Assembly (NCBI RefSeq): GCF_963678635.1
Contig: NC_087062.1
Span: forward strand, 92,665,845 to 92,729,844
Source of the DNA: Symsagittifera roscoffensis
Lineage: Eukaryota; Xenacoelomorpha; Acoela; Convolutidae
Length of the DNA stretch: 64,000 nt
Direction of reading: 5' to 3'
The notes under the pieces: generated by a model
Seen by the model: only the letters and a program-made list of their open reading frames with translations
Told to the model about the DNA's origin: nothing
The model's database searches: none
Part shown: in pieces, positions 36,101-45,905 of the stretch
Numbering within the stretch: the stretch's first letter is position 1
How the letters are laid out: every line of letters begins with the position of its first letter
Program-made: the position numbers and the translations under genes

Positions 36101-39100
36101 TCGATAGTGGAGGCTGCCTTCCTCTTAACAAGGGAAATGAAGAAAAGAACTCAAAAGTCAAACCAACATCAAAACAAAAAAACTATCAAGACCTATATAA
36201 GAGTATACACTGTATTCATGACTCTTGAAAACTGTTTTTTTTTTCAGTTTCAGTCTTTTTTTGGGTAGGGAGGGGTGGGGTTTAACATACATATATTTTT
36301 AAGTTGTAAAGAAAGAAAAAACTGTAGACAAACTGTTGACAAAGAAAAACTGAAAAAAATTTCTTGTAACTTCATAATTTTTCATAATCTATCACAATTG
36401 AATATCATTCGACCCCATCTGCTGATTATTTGTGCCACCTGAACTTTCCCGAAAAACACCAAACTATCTGAGTCAATAATGTTTCAATTAAACAAATGCT
36501 GAACAATCGGAGCAAAAGTGTACAATATTTGCTAAAAAAAAAAAAATGATATTTGTAAAATGAAATAAAAAAACTCCACTCGACAATCCAGTTTTTTTTT
36601 AAATTTCATTTTCACCCCTCAAGAAGCCAGTTGAGAGACTCCAAAACTTTCACTTCCAACAAGTGATAGTGATTCACATGTTCTCTAACTATTCTACAGT
36701 ATTTTACGAAAAAAAAATCTAGATTCTCAAAATCAAAAAAACATCCAGCAACAATTTAAGAGGTGAATCGAAGCTTTAAATTGGTTGAATCTCCTAATAT
36801 CTAAAACTGCTTATTTTGATCTCTGAAACATTATTTCATTAGCTGGACAACCATAGCTTCATTAGCTTTAGAACCATTAACTTAAGTTTTTCTTTTTTTT
36901 TCAGTGAGCTACAGCAGATTTCACTCAAATATTCGGGAAAAATCACCTTACTGCGAAAGGGACGGCATAATGCATGTCAACTAAACCGTTTACAACAGAA
37001 ACAAAACTTATAAAAAATTAGGACAATTTTAAGGTGCCAAAAGGGGTATAAGTCAGGTTAGTTAGTAAGTTATTTTATACCCTCATTTTCACTTTTTCTG
37101 CTCAGTTTTGTATTTCACTCTTATTAGTTCAAAGATTCACAAGATGGAGTGTTCCGCTCCGATAAAACACGAAACAAGCTAGCGACGAGTTTTTCGTCAA
37201 TCATAATAGTAAATTAGAGTTTTGTTTTTCAAACACGTACACACACCAATTAACTATCGGTAGTCGGAAGCAAAGATCGGAAAATCTCGGAAACTTTGTG
37301 AAAGACAATACCCAAGAATAAGCTACTTCAAAAACCCTTCCTGTCAAGATTTTTGAAATTCCACCACTATGCTTTAAAGGGTGGCCAGTCAATAAGCAGA
37401 ATGGTCCAAGAGCAGAAAAACTAAAGAATGTCAACTTTTTTAAGCTAATTGGTAAATTAATTATCAGAAATGTCAATAATACCAAAGCAACGAACATTTT
37501 ATGCATAACTTGGGTAATTTAATCAAGATTTTAAAAAAAAAATAATCAAAATTTAATGAAATTATTCAATTCATGCATAATTTATTCATTTTCTTGGTAT
37601 TTTTTGAAGATTCTAATAATTGTTTTATCAATTAGCCCGAATAAACCAACTTAAGTCAATATTTTTCTGTTTTTCTGCTCTTGGACCCATTCTGCTCTTA
37701 GACCATTCTGCTTATTGCTTCGCCTCCGCTTTAAAGGCCTGTGAAGCAATATTTATTCCAGATCTGGTCAGACTGAACATATTCTAAGCATCATTAATAA
37801 TCCAATTAAAAAATTTCGAATTATCGTTGTTCAAGCAAAAAACTTTACAGAAAACCATTTGTCGAAAACTATTAACTTAACCTCTAAGTTGGCTTAATTT
37901 TTAACATCTTAAGGCACTCTATGGCCCAATTGCGACAAATTAAAATGTTACAACTTTGTTTTACCTCATCAAATAGTCGAACAGCTTTTTGTCCTCCTTT
38001 TCGAAGACAGCATACATGAGATAAAGCACATCGTTGGTCTCCTTCATCGTCTTTGACATGAAAACCCTGGAAGATACATGAAAATTCAACAGGAGCATCC
38101 ATTTTACTTGCTAGAAGCACAACAGTAGCCCACAATTTCACAACCATTTTATATTAAAACCTTGTATGGAGTGTCACACAAAGAAGTTTCACTAATATCA
38201 GTAATCTAGAAAATCCTAGATCCGCCCCTGATAACACTCTAATGAAGAATTTTTACTTTATCAGAGTACTACCAGGGGCGGATCTAGGATTTTCTCGAGG
38301 GGGGGGGGGGGCGAATTTTCAAAAAAATGTCTTAAATTTGTCGACCTTTTTTTTAGGTCGACCAAATTGATTTTCTGGAGCTCTCCTAAATCACTATAAA
38401 GACCCCATTTTGACCAAAATTTCTGCGCCGCAGACAAATTTATGAAAAAACAAGCCAAAAAAGGCGTTTTTAGGCATTTTTGGGAAAAATTTGAAAAAAA
38501 AATCGTTTTTTCGGCGCGCACTTCCCCCCCCCCCTCCTCAAAATTACTGTTTTGGCGCCAAAGGCGCCTTTAGAAAACATTTAGGGTCAGTCAGCCAAAA
38601 ATGGATATTTCAAAATAGTAAAAAGGGGGGCCCTTTGGGTCGGCAGGTGGTCGAATCCCTGAGGGGGGAGGAAGCGTCCCCCCCCCCCCAAATCCGCTGG
38701 TGAGTATTATGAAGAATTATGGTGAGTATTATGAAGAATTATAGTTGACTGAAAAACCTAATCATTCAATTCTTTTTTGAAGAATTATAGCAAATAATAT
38801 CAGAATTTCTGCAGCCTAACCTGAGATGTGATTGCACTAGCTTGCAAGCCACAGCAAAAGTCAGTTCTTTTCCTAGCACCATGAGAAATGTCACCAGCAC
38901 ATCGTGAAAACCCTACAACAAATCACTTTTCATCACTCAATTTTTCAAGTTTGCTCTTCCAAGAAAATATTTTTTTCTCACTGAAAAAAGAACGATATCA
39001 GCCGCGACTAGTTCGTTCAACCTAACTTCAATTTTGTATGGTCAAATTTCACTTCTTAAAAGCTTTGAAAAGCGTAGCAATTATTAAACTATTAAAAGAT

Positions 39101-41068
39101 CGACAAATTTTTTGGCTGCGCTCCTCATTGATCAGTGTTTTCCAATTCATACAGCCATCTGAACTCAAACGCCATTAATTTGAAGCCACCAGTTTCTTTT
39201 TCTTATTTTTCTGCGACACCCACCTGGTAATAGTGAAGCTCAGTATCTGTGTCCAGGATTTTCAAGATAACCTCAATAAGGTCGTCCATGTATTTCTCAA
39301 CAACCGATCCCTCCGTCTGAATACCTGCAAAGACACTTCATCACATAATAGTCCTAAGACATTTCTTATTATTCTAGAATTAACCAAAACCCAATAAATT
39401 TAGTCACTCACTTGGAGGAAAGCGTTTGAGCGAACGACTGACATCTACGTAGACTTGGTAATAGTCTTTATGTCTCTCGATTTCCTCTTTGGCTGAAATC
39501 AAATCCCAATTGCTTCAATTTTAAGCAACTTTAACACGTGCGAAGTGGAGCTTCGTACCACTTGCGATACAACATAAACAAAAAACATTAGGAGTAAAAA
39601 AAGAAAAAACTAAGTCTATCAATTTTCATATAATTTAAAAATATAAATTTCAAGTCCCGCCTAAAACTAGAATGAAAAACACACAAAAAGGAAAGTGAAA
39701 GAGGTGCTTAAAACACAAAAAAAATCAGTGATGTGGCAACTAAGCCGACAATATTTGAACAGACACCAACTGACCCCAAAAACGATTGTATGAAAAAAAA
39801 TTAAACTCTTTCAAGTCCCACTGAAAATAAAAAATTACACTTGCATATGCAACTGCAATGCAAATGCTTTACGCACTAGCAAAATCCGCTATGTGGCAAT
39901 TTAGTCGACAAAACTTGAGCAGACAAACGGAAACCCGACAAATCAATTTTTCTCGGAATTTTCTTTTTTCAATTTTATAGATGCTGAAAAAAAAAACAAA
40001 GTCCGGCCAGGACTCGAACCCTGACCAGGACTCGAAGAGAAAAGAAGAAAAGTGAAAAGAATGAAAAGGAAAATTTTTACGGGAAAAAAGTCTTAGTTCC
40101 CGATTAGAAGACACTTGCTCTCGCAAGTGTAAAGAAAAAACTGTTACTAGTTTTAAAGAAGACAATCAGTCATATTCACAGTAACTAAACCACCTACTAT
40201 ATTTGTCAGCAACGCAAATCTACACGCTACCGCTGGATTGTTTATGATGCGGTAAGAAAATAAGCATGGAGCAATAAAATTCCCATCAACCTAGCTTAGA
40301 ATTGAATAAAAACGACCTACTCAGGGATTCATAGTCTTTCGTCAAGGCTTCCTTGTCTGAGTCGCCTAGTATCAGAAATGGCCAGAACTTCTCTCTGAAT
40401 CTGTTTTCAACCAGTCCCCCACAGGAGCAACAACACCTGGTGACACCCTCCTTCACTTCAATTGAGTCAATCTCGCCCCCTAACTTGTCCAACAATGCTC
40501 TCTTCTCTGTCGATTCTGTGCCTTCTCATCCGGGATGACCAATACATTTCACAAATGCAGATTTCTTAGATATTTATTTACGACAGCGATTTTTGTCTGA
40601 CCAGACCTCAACACCTGAAGGTGCCTAGCCTATATATACTTATTTTGATTTTAAAAAAATTTTTTGGTATAAAATCTATAGTGCTCAAAAACACTCATTT
40701 TATCTAAACACCGTCTTTTGCGCAAAAAAAATTTGCCAAATATGGTCATATTCAATTTTCGGTCTTAACAAAGCTGGACAAAGTTTTCGAGAACACCACC
40801 TCGACAAAAATTCCTTAGCACGCCACTTTGCAAATCATACCAAAACTCAATGGGAAATAATTTTAATTTTCTGCTTATAAAAATCAAAACTTGTGAGTTA
40901 AAAAGCTGAATCTAATAGACCATAAAAGCCAACAAAAAAAACTTTGATTTGTGTTTGGAACATTTGGTCACCCGTATCCACGGTCAAGTCATTAAGGAGT
41001 TCGCCATCTTCATTATGCGTAACTCGGTCATCTCCATTGCATTTATTGACCTCGGACGAAACAGTCAT
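33199..41068 (-). CDS. TBC1D20: TBC1D20-like ER-anchored Rab1 GTPase-activating protein, complete
   Basis: TBC1D20 stimulates GTP hydrolysis by Rab1 at the ER. Nine exons, minus: 41068-40972, about 40515-40321, 39492-39412, 39324-39224, 38912-38821, 38066-37965, 35766-35625, 33838-33648 and 33454-33199 (TAA). All junctions are GT-AG and the frame is continuous: 1257 nt, about 418 residues (human 403). Seen: KFWPFLI; VDVSRSLKRFPP, with the arginine-finger motif; LHYYQGFHDVLVTFLMV, with the glutamine-finger YxQ; AELGTIFALPWVITWFSH; DLFIASDHLLPVYLSAA; and VLDCECEMPMIHKLL. These follow the family in order. The last exon codes a C-terminal membrane anchor (VAVATSLVLAYFFNYY). Exon 2 has a Cys cluster, CCCSC, where vertebrates have none. 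Exon 1 rests on phase and composition rather than conservation, and its acceptor partner could be 40515, 40521 or 40524. Confidence 0.95.
35880..36200. repeat. R1 dispersed repeat, copy 4
   Basis: In TBC1D20 intron 6, next to exon 7. Ordered R1 blocks: AAAGCTCTTTAGTTTTCAAG, CTGGATCAATAAATAATTTT, TTTCGCTGGGAAAACTGA, AACTAGAAGTCGATCACTTT and GGCTGCCTTCCTCTTAACA. The AACTAGAAGTCGATCAC string is identical to the array spacers. Confidence 0.65.
36201..37964. other. Part of TBC1D20 intron 6
   Basis: AT-rich intron sequence with long A and T runs. Two copies of 'ATTCTGCT.TT.G.CCATTCTGC'-like text near 37390 and 37690 are in opposite orientations (AAGCAGAATGG at 37396; CCATTCTGCT at 37688 and 37704). 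No exon was found. Confidence 0.5.
38208..38295. repeat. 23-base perfect inverted repeat with a 42-base loop
   Basis: 38208-38230 is the exact reverse complement of 38273-38295; the arm contains AAATCCTAGATCCGCCCCTG. The right arm is the terminal inverted repeat of the hAT-like element, so the left arm is probably a piece of a second copy in opposite orientation. Confidence 0.9.
38273..38699. mobile_element. hAT-like non-autonomous DNA element (~427 bases)
   Basis: Begins CAGGGGCGGATCTAGG and ends AAATCCGCTG, whose complement is CAGCGGATTT: imperfect terminal inverted repeats with the CAGNGGCGGATC signature common at hAT termini. Next to the ends are a run of 12 G and a C-rich run. The flanks GAGTACTA (left) and GAGTATTA (right) resemble an 8-base target-site duplication with one mismatch, though offset from the exact ends. 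No transposase is encoded. It lies in TBC1D20 intron 5. Directly after it, TGAGTATTATGAAGAATTAT occurs twice in tandem (38701-38744). Confidence 0.55.
39536..40050. repeat. R2 repeat, copy 2, with adjoining tRNA-like head
   Basis: In TBC1D20 intron 2. TGCGAAGTGGAGCTTCG, ACCACTTGCGATACAACA and AATCAGTGATGTGGCAACTA repeat the 7186 copy. The 'TGTGGCAA.T.A...CGACA' block then occurs a second time near 39890. At 40003-40045 the minus strand shows GGGTTCGAGTCCTGGCCGGA, a tRNA-like B box and 3' end, with TTCGAGTCCTGG present twice. This suggests R2 is a tRNA-derived SINE read on the minus strand. Confidence 0.5.
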
Positions 41069-42639
41069 GTCATGAGTTGTTTTTCAGAGATAGCTGCCAG
41101 TCCAGAGCCTCTTTTTCACTTTTCTTTCAAATTATCAATACTAAATATTACACATGCCGTGCGATGGCATCTGAAAAAAAAGGAAGATAACTGCATTGAA
41201 ATTTGGTTTCAAACTAAAGTATCTCAATTATTTCAACCGCCATCGTTCACTAGAGAAGCATTAGCAAAGTGGTCGAATTACACTTTTTTGGACTGCACAA
41301 TAGATAAGGCCTCCTACTGAGCGTTTCCTCTTTTCTGATTATGTTAATTAAAGACGTATTAGATCTCCAATAGCGGTATCTTTAAAAATCGTTCATCCAA
41401 TAATAGATTTCAAAAAATCGGGTGTACTTTTTTCGTAGGTTATAAATCAAATTCGGAACGAAAAATCAACGTATAAACACCTAGAAATCAAAAACAACTC
41501 AACTAAATTGCAAGCTTGATAAATTTTTCGACAGGTTACGTTCTGCAATCGAGCTAATCTGTTAAAACTATCACCTTGACCAATTTTTCCTTCATCTTTC
41601 AGAACTTTCAAAGGTCCATTTAACTTTGACATCTACCTGTGCAAGAGCGGTGGATCATAAATCAGTCAGGTTATACAGGTGTCTTATTACGCACAAGTTC
41701 CGGACTGAAATCAAACAAATATTCTCTTCATTTCGTAACTTCCTCGGCGAATATTACTTCTTTAGTATTAAAAAAGAACACGAAAACAATTCAAAGTATT
41801 TAGAAAAAGAGGACAGATTCGGATTTAGCTTTCAGAGGGGTCGTAATACAGCTGAAAAGGTAGCATACGGCGGAAATTGGAATTTGTGTGTTACAGACGA
41901 TGGGCCAAGGGAGGGAAGGGATATAAAAAGTTATGAATAAATTTCACTCTGTACTGTTCAATCAATGCCCAGATTAGAGGTGCGTGTGGAAATTAGATTA
42001 AAAATTGTAGCCTAGAGAAACTGTTGTCCAAATTTATGGCTGTCTCCCATGTCATATTTTGAGAATTATACTCCCTCCGAGGCCTGCCCGCTCTCCACTT
42101 AATTTCTACAGAACTACTGCTGTGGTTAAACTGGTGCCACTGTAATCACAATGGCATTTTAATGACATTGAGTGATGTTAATACTCCTAGAATATACCAG
42201 GAGTTTCAACATCTATTAAACTGAGAATACGAAAAAGAATATAAATATTACGCTTATATAAACTTATATATAAGCTAATATACGTTTATTTCATCATTCA
42301 AGCTGAATCAGTTTTTAAAAACTGACCGCTGTTCAGAAAACTTTGGGAGTCGAACGAAACTTAAAATTGCTGTATGCACCACAAGAGAAAAAAAATCAAA
42401 AACCGGGAAGCCCTCCATCAAGATTATCCTTAAATAGTCTAAAATTAACGAAAAAAATTGAGAAGTACCAAAGGAGAGGCTGGCCTAAAAAGACGCTACT
42501 TAGTGACAAATTTCAATAGGGGAAAACTTTTTCAAGCTACAGCGGATGAATAGATAAATTAACAACTTTCAAAATAGCTCTGCTTTCTCGATTAATAAAT
42601 TAAGTATTGTCATTCGCTAACTACGTCCCAATTATTAAA

Positions 42640-42710
42640 CCCAGGACTGAACTGTGCGAACAAACCGTTAGGCGGTGCTGAATAACACCTGAGCTAGTTA
42701 AAGTCCTCAG
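42640..42710 (-). repeat. tRNA-like segment, degenerate
   Basis: The minus strand has ACTAGCTCAGGTG (A box type) and GTTCAGTCCTGG (B box type). CTGAGGA at one end pairs with TCCTGGG at the other with one mismatch, like an acceptor stem. The D-arm side is too long and the T arm is imperfect, so it is probably a tRNA pseudogene or SINE head. Confidence 0.4.
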
Positions 42711-43400
42711 CAGTAGCAGAGAGAAAAGATTGCTGAGGAATGGGAAAGGGGCAATCCCACCGGATTAAATACTTTTCACATGATCTTAATTTGAGTGCAT
42801 TTTAAACCAGCTAACTGTATCGACGCAGAGAACATCTGATCCAGTTTGCCCACTCACGGCTCAAATTTTAAGGAGCTCTTAGATATGGAATCTTTTGCAA
42901 AAATTGACAAATCTGTCATAAAATTCGTTCAAAAAACTATGTTTACTCAAAAACCGAACTTTTCTCCGAGAGCATAACTTTAACACGCGATTTCAGGTTT
43001 ATGAAATGAGTGTTGCTTATGAGATTTGGAAAAGAAACTTTATAATCCGTTTTGGATTTTGGTCTTTTGTTCGGATCTCTTCAACTAATCTCCCTTCTTT
43101 GTACTGCCATATCGATATCAATTTCAAAAAATTTCAGGTACCATCATAGATTCTGTTAAGTTGTTAAATTGAAAAGTCTATATTCCCACTTGATAACACT
43201 TGCTAATCATCTGTGAAAATGTACTTCACAAATGAATTTTTTTTAACACCCTCCAAAAACTTTTTTAGCACGTTTTAACTCGAAGCCAAATCTACAAAAA
43301 TGTAAATTGGTCAAGAATGTGATGTTAAAAATGAGAAAATGACGGCCAGAAACACAATGACCGGTGCAACTAAGTTTTCAGAAAGTTATCATTTATCAGG

Positions 43401-43809
43401 CGGCAAATAAATCGACAAAACTTTGGTAAACACCCATTTTGACCCCCCAACCTCCGAAAATACACCTGAACCTAAAATCTATTTTCCCCATCTAACGACG
43501 CAAAATGAGGCCACTAAACCGATACAATGTAAACTAAACAATTGAGATAAAAAAAAAGACTTAAAAGCAAAAAAAAAACAATTAAAATTCAGATTAAGTA
43601 AATGACGGCAAATAAATCGACAAAACTTTGGTAAACACCCATTTTGACCCCCCAACCTCCGAAAATACACCTGAACCTAAAATCTATTTTCCCCATCTAA
43701 CGACGCAAAATGAGGCCACTAAACCGATACAATGTAAACTAAACAATTGAGATAAAAAAAAAGACTTAAAAGCAAAAAAAAAAACAATTAAAATTCAGAT
43801 TAAGTAAAT
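43401..43809. repeat. 205-base tandem duplication, near-perfect
   Basis: CGGCAAATAAATCGACAAAA starts at 43401 and again at 43606. The two copies stay essentially identical to AATTCAGATTAAGTAAAT, apart from a one-base change in an A run. The unit is related to the end of R2 (the CGACAAAACTT block). Confidence 0.9.
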
Positions 43810-43849
43810 TTACTATTTAATTTTTAAAATCTACCTAAAATTTTCACAA

Positions 43850-43900
43850 AGAGTCGAAGCGGGGCTTCGCGTCACTTGCGATGTCACATAAATAACATTC
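43850..43900. repeat. R2 dispersed repeat fragment
   Basis: GTCGAAGCGGGGCTTCGCGT and CACTTGCGATGTCACATAAA match the start of R2. It directly follows the 205-base duplication. Confidence 0.5.
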
Positions 43901-45538
43901 CAAGCAAGCAGACAGTAAAGAAAAGGAAGAAAATAAGTCCAAAAAAACGGAAAAGGAAGCAAATAAGTCCAAAAAAACTGAAAAAGAATCGACAACTAAA
44001 AAAATTTCAAAATAGTGTCTGGAATTGTGTTTTATTTGCGGAAAATACGTCCAGAAACACATTCAACGTCGTTTAATGAAAATTCAAAAACAATTTTTGA
44101 GCGAAAAAGTTTGAACAATAAATTCTATTGAGATTTTTAACCTTTCCATATTTTGTATGCTTTCCAGTGGATCGTACAAGAAAGCATACAACATATGGTT
44201 TCCTCGAAAGACTCAAAATTAAGTTAGTCAGGCAATGGAATATAAACAGAAATCATTTAGCTCAAAAAATTTTTGAAGCAAAAAAAATTTTAAAAAAGGA
44301 AATAATACGAAGTCAAGGTCAGTAAAATTACAAGTTGCAGTAGTAAATGAAAACACAAAAAGCAACTACTATGAAAACTGCATAAAGCAATTTTTTTAAA
44401 TTGAGTGAAACTAGGTATTCACGGCTTAATTAAGCCTTAGTAAGCTATTGTAAGCCTGCACGCTGAACGTTGACCTTACAAGCTCGAAATTACAGCAAAA
44501 AGCAGAAACTTCAAATCTGTTTTTTATAATGTTTTAAAAGATTTTAAAAATTTGAAAAAATGAGACAAATAACCAGAGAAAAATAACCAGACATAACCTG
44601 ACCGAAATCCAAAAGAAAACTTTCTGAGTCCCAAGAAAAGACGTCATCTTTGGACAACAAGGCGCAGAAAACATCATTCGATTTTTTTTTCAAGTAGCAT
44701 CTCACGTGCAAATTCTGTCTAAACGTAAACAATTGAACCATTTCAATCTCTTTATGTACGTAATTGGGCTCTTTGCTCTGGACTTACATGCTTTACTCGG
44801 TCTAACTTGGTCTTTGAAATAAAAATATCAAACCGGTTTTGCTCCACTGGCGACAATTTTTAAACCCCCCGCGATAGGACTTTTATGTGATATATCACTC
44901 AGATACATCTGGCAATAGTTAGTGGAAATTGTTTTTGCATGAAAAAAAAAACAAGAAACGAAATCGCCGCCCACAATAGATGAACACAAATTGAGCTAGA
45001 TACAAATGGCCGGCTTTTCCTCACGGTTGCACGAAGCTGGTGGGTAAGAGCTCGACCACAGTTATACTATGGAAAACACTTTCTCTTGAAAGCGTTACTA
45101 GAAAAAAAAACGAGACGCCATTGTATTACAGCCCTTCTACTTGTGCTCATGCAAAAGTGTGATTCCGATAATCAAATTGATTTAATAATGCATCCACAAA
45201 ACGATTACAATTTGCCATATTGCTTCGCATCACAGTGGTACCAATTTAAATATCGAAAACAAGCCATCAAATACGGTGCTGGTTATATGTTAGCCTAAGT
45301 CAGCGACTGCATAAAATGTTTGAAACTGCGATCTTCAACCAAGTTAAAAAGGATACAAAACTTCTCACAAAAGCAACACTAAGTTGTACACGCGGCCTGT
45401 AAACAGTTGCACATAAAATAGGTGAAGATCAATTGTCGAGGACATATAAGAATACAATTGAATCGGCATCCAAACAACTATGAGAAATATTTACAATAAC
45501 TTCTTCTACTGCAGAATTATTTTTTTTCAAGGAGCAGA

Positions 45539-45905
45539 TTATGCCGTGGTCTCATTGTTTGCAGACGCTTCAGTTGCGTTCTTCGCTGCATCTGACTTGT
45601 CGCACTCCGATGAACTCATCAGAACTGTTAGAGCCCCACCGACTATTAAAGCCAGCCAGGATAGCCAGAACACGACCAGAAGAATTATCCGAAGAGTTCT
45701 CCACAGAGGCTTGTTCGACTCTTCCATCACCTCTTTGCGACCAAGCCCGAAAAACAGGGCATCTTCAGCCGGCTAAAACCAAACTCCAGGAATCCTCAAG
45801 TATCCAAACACGGTTATTTACAGAAAAACAAAAAAAACTTACTTCGTCGCCAGTTCCCAGCTTTTCGAAAGCTTCTTGCTTGTCTTCTAATGTCTTTTCA
45901 GTCAT
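45539..45905 (-). CDS. SLC3A2 N-terminal-domain-like single-pass membrane protein, ectodomain absent
   Basis: Two exons: 45905-45843 (ATG; MTEKTLEDKQEAFEKLGTGD) and 45772-45539 (TAA), with a GTAAGT donor, a TTTTAG acceptor and phase 0; 98 residues. Exon 2 reads FFGLGRKEVMEESNKPLWRT, then the membrane helix LRIILLVVFWLSWLALIVGG. This parallels the conserved N-terminus of the SLC3A2/4F2hc heavy chain (GL.KEELM......W..R, then LL.FWL.WLGML.GA). In SLC3A2 that segment is followed by a large glucosidase-like ectodomain. Here only about 22 residues follow (SECDKSDAAKNATEASANNE, two N-glycosylation sequons) before the stop, and no donor joins further exons. It could be a short paralogue or a truncated gene. 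A heavy-chain role with SLC7 light chains is known for the family, not shown here. Confidence 0.65.

Larger units (their letters stand above)
41069..45538. other. Intergenic DNA between TBC1D20 and the SLC3A2-like gene
   Basis: No supported coding region. Holds a tRNA-like segment (42640-42710), a 205-base tandem duplication (43401-43809) and an R2 fragment (43850-43900). The ORFs at 41626-41940, 44128-44325 and 45086-45298 show no family features. Confidence 0.55.

Noticed and set aside
40949-41320. Plus-strand ORF of 123 codons
   Set aside because: Its first part is antisense to the probable first exon of TBC1D20; it has no domain features of its own.
42640-42710. Functional tRNA gene
   Set aside because: A and B boxes are visible, but the D and T arms do not form a proper cloverleaf.
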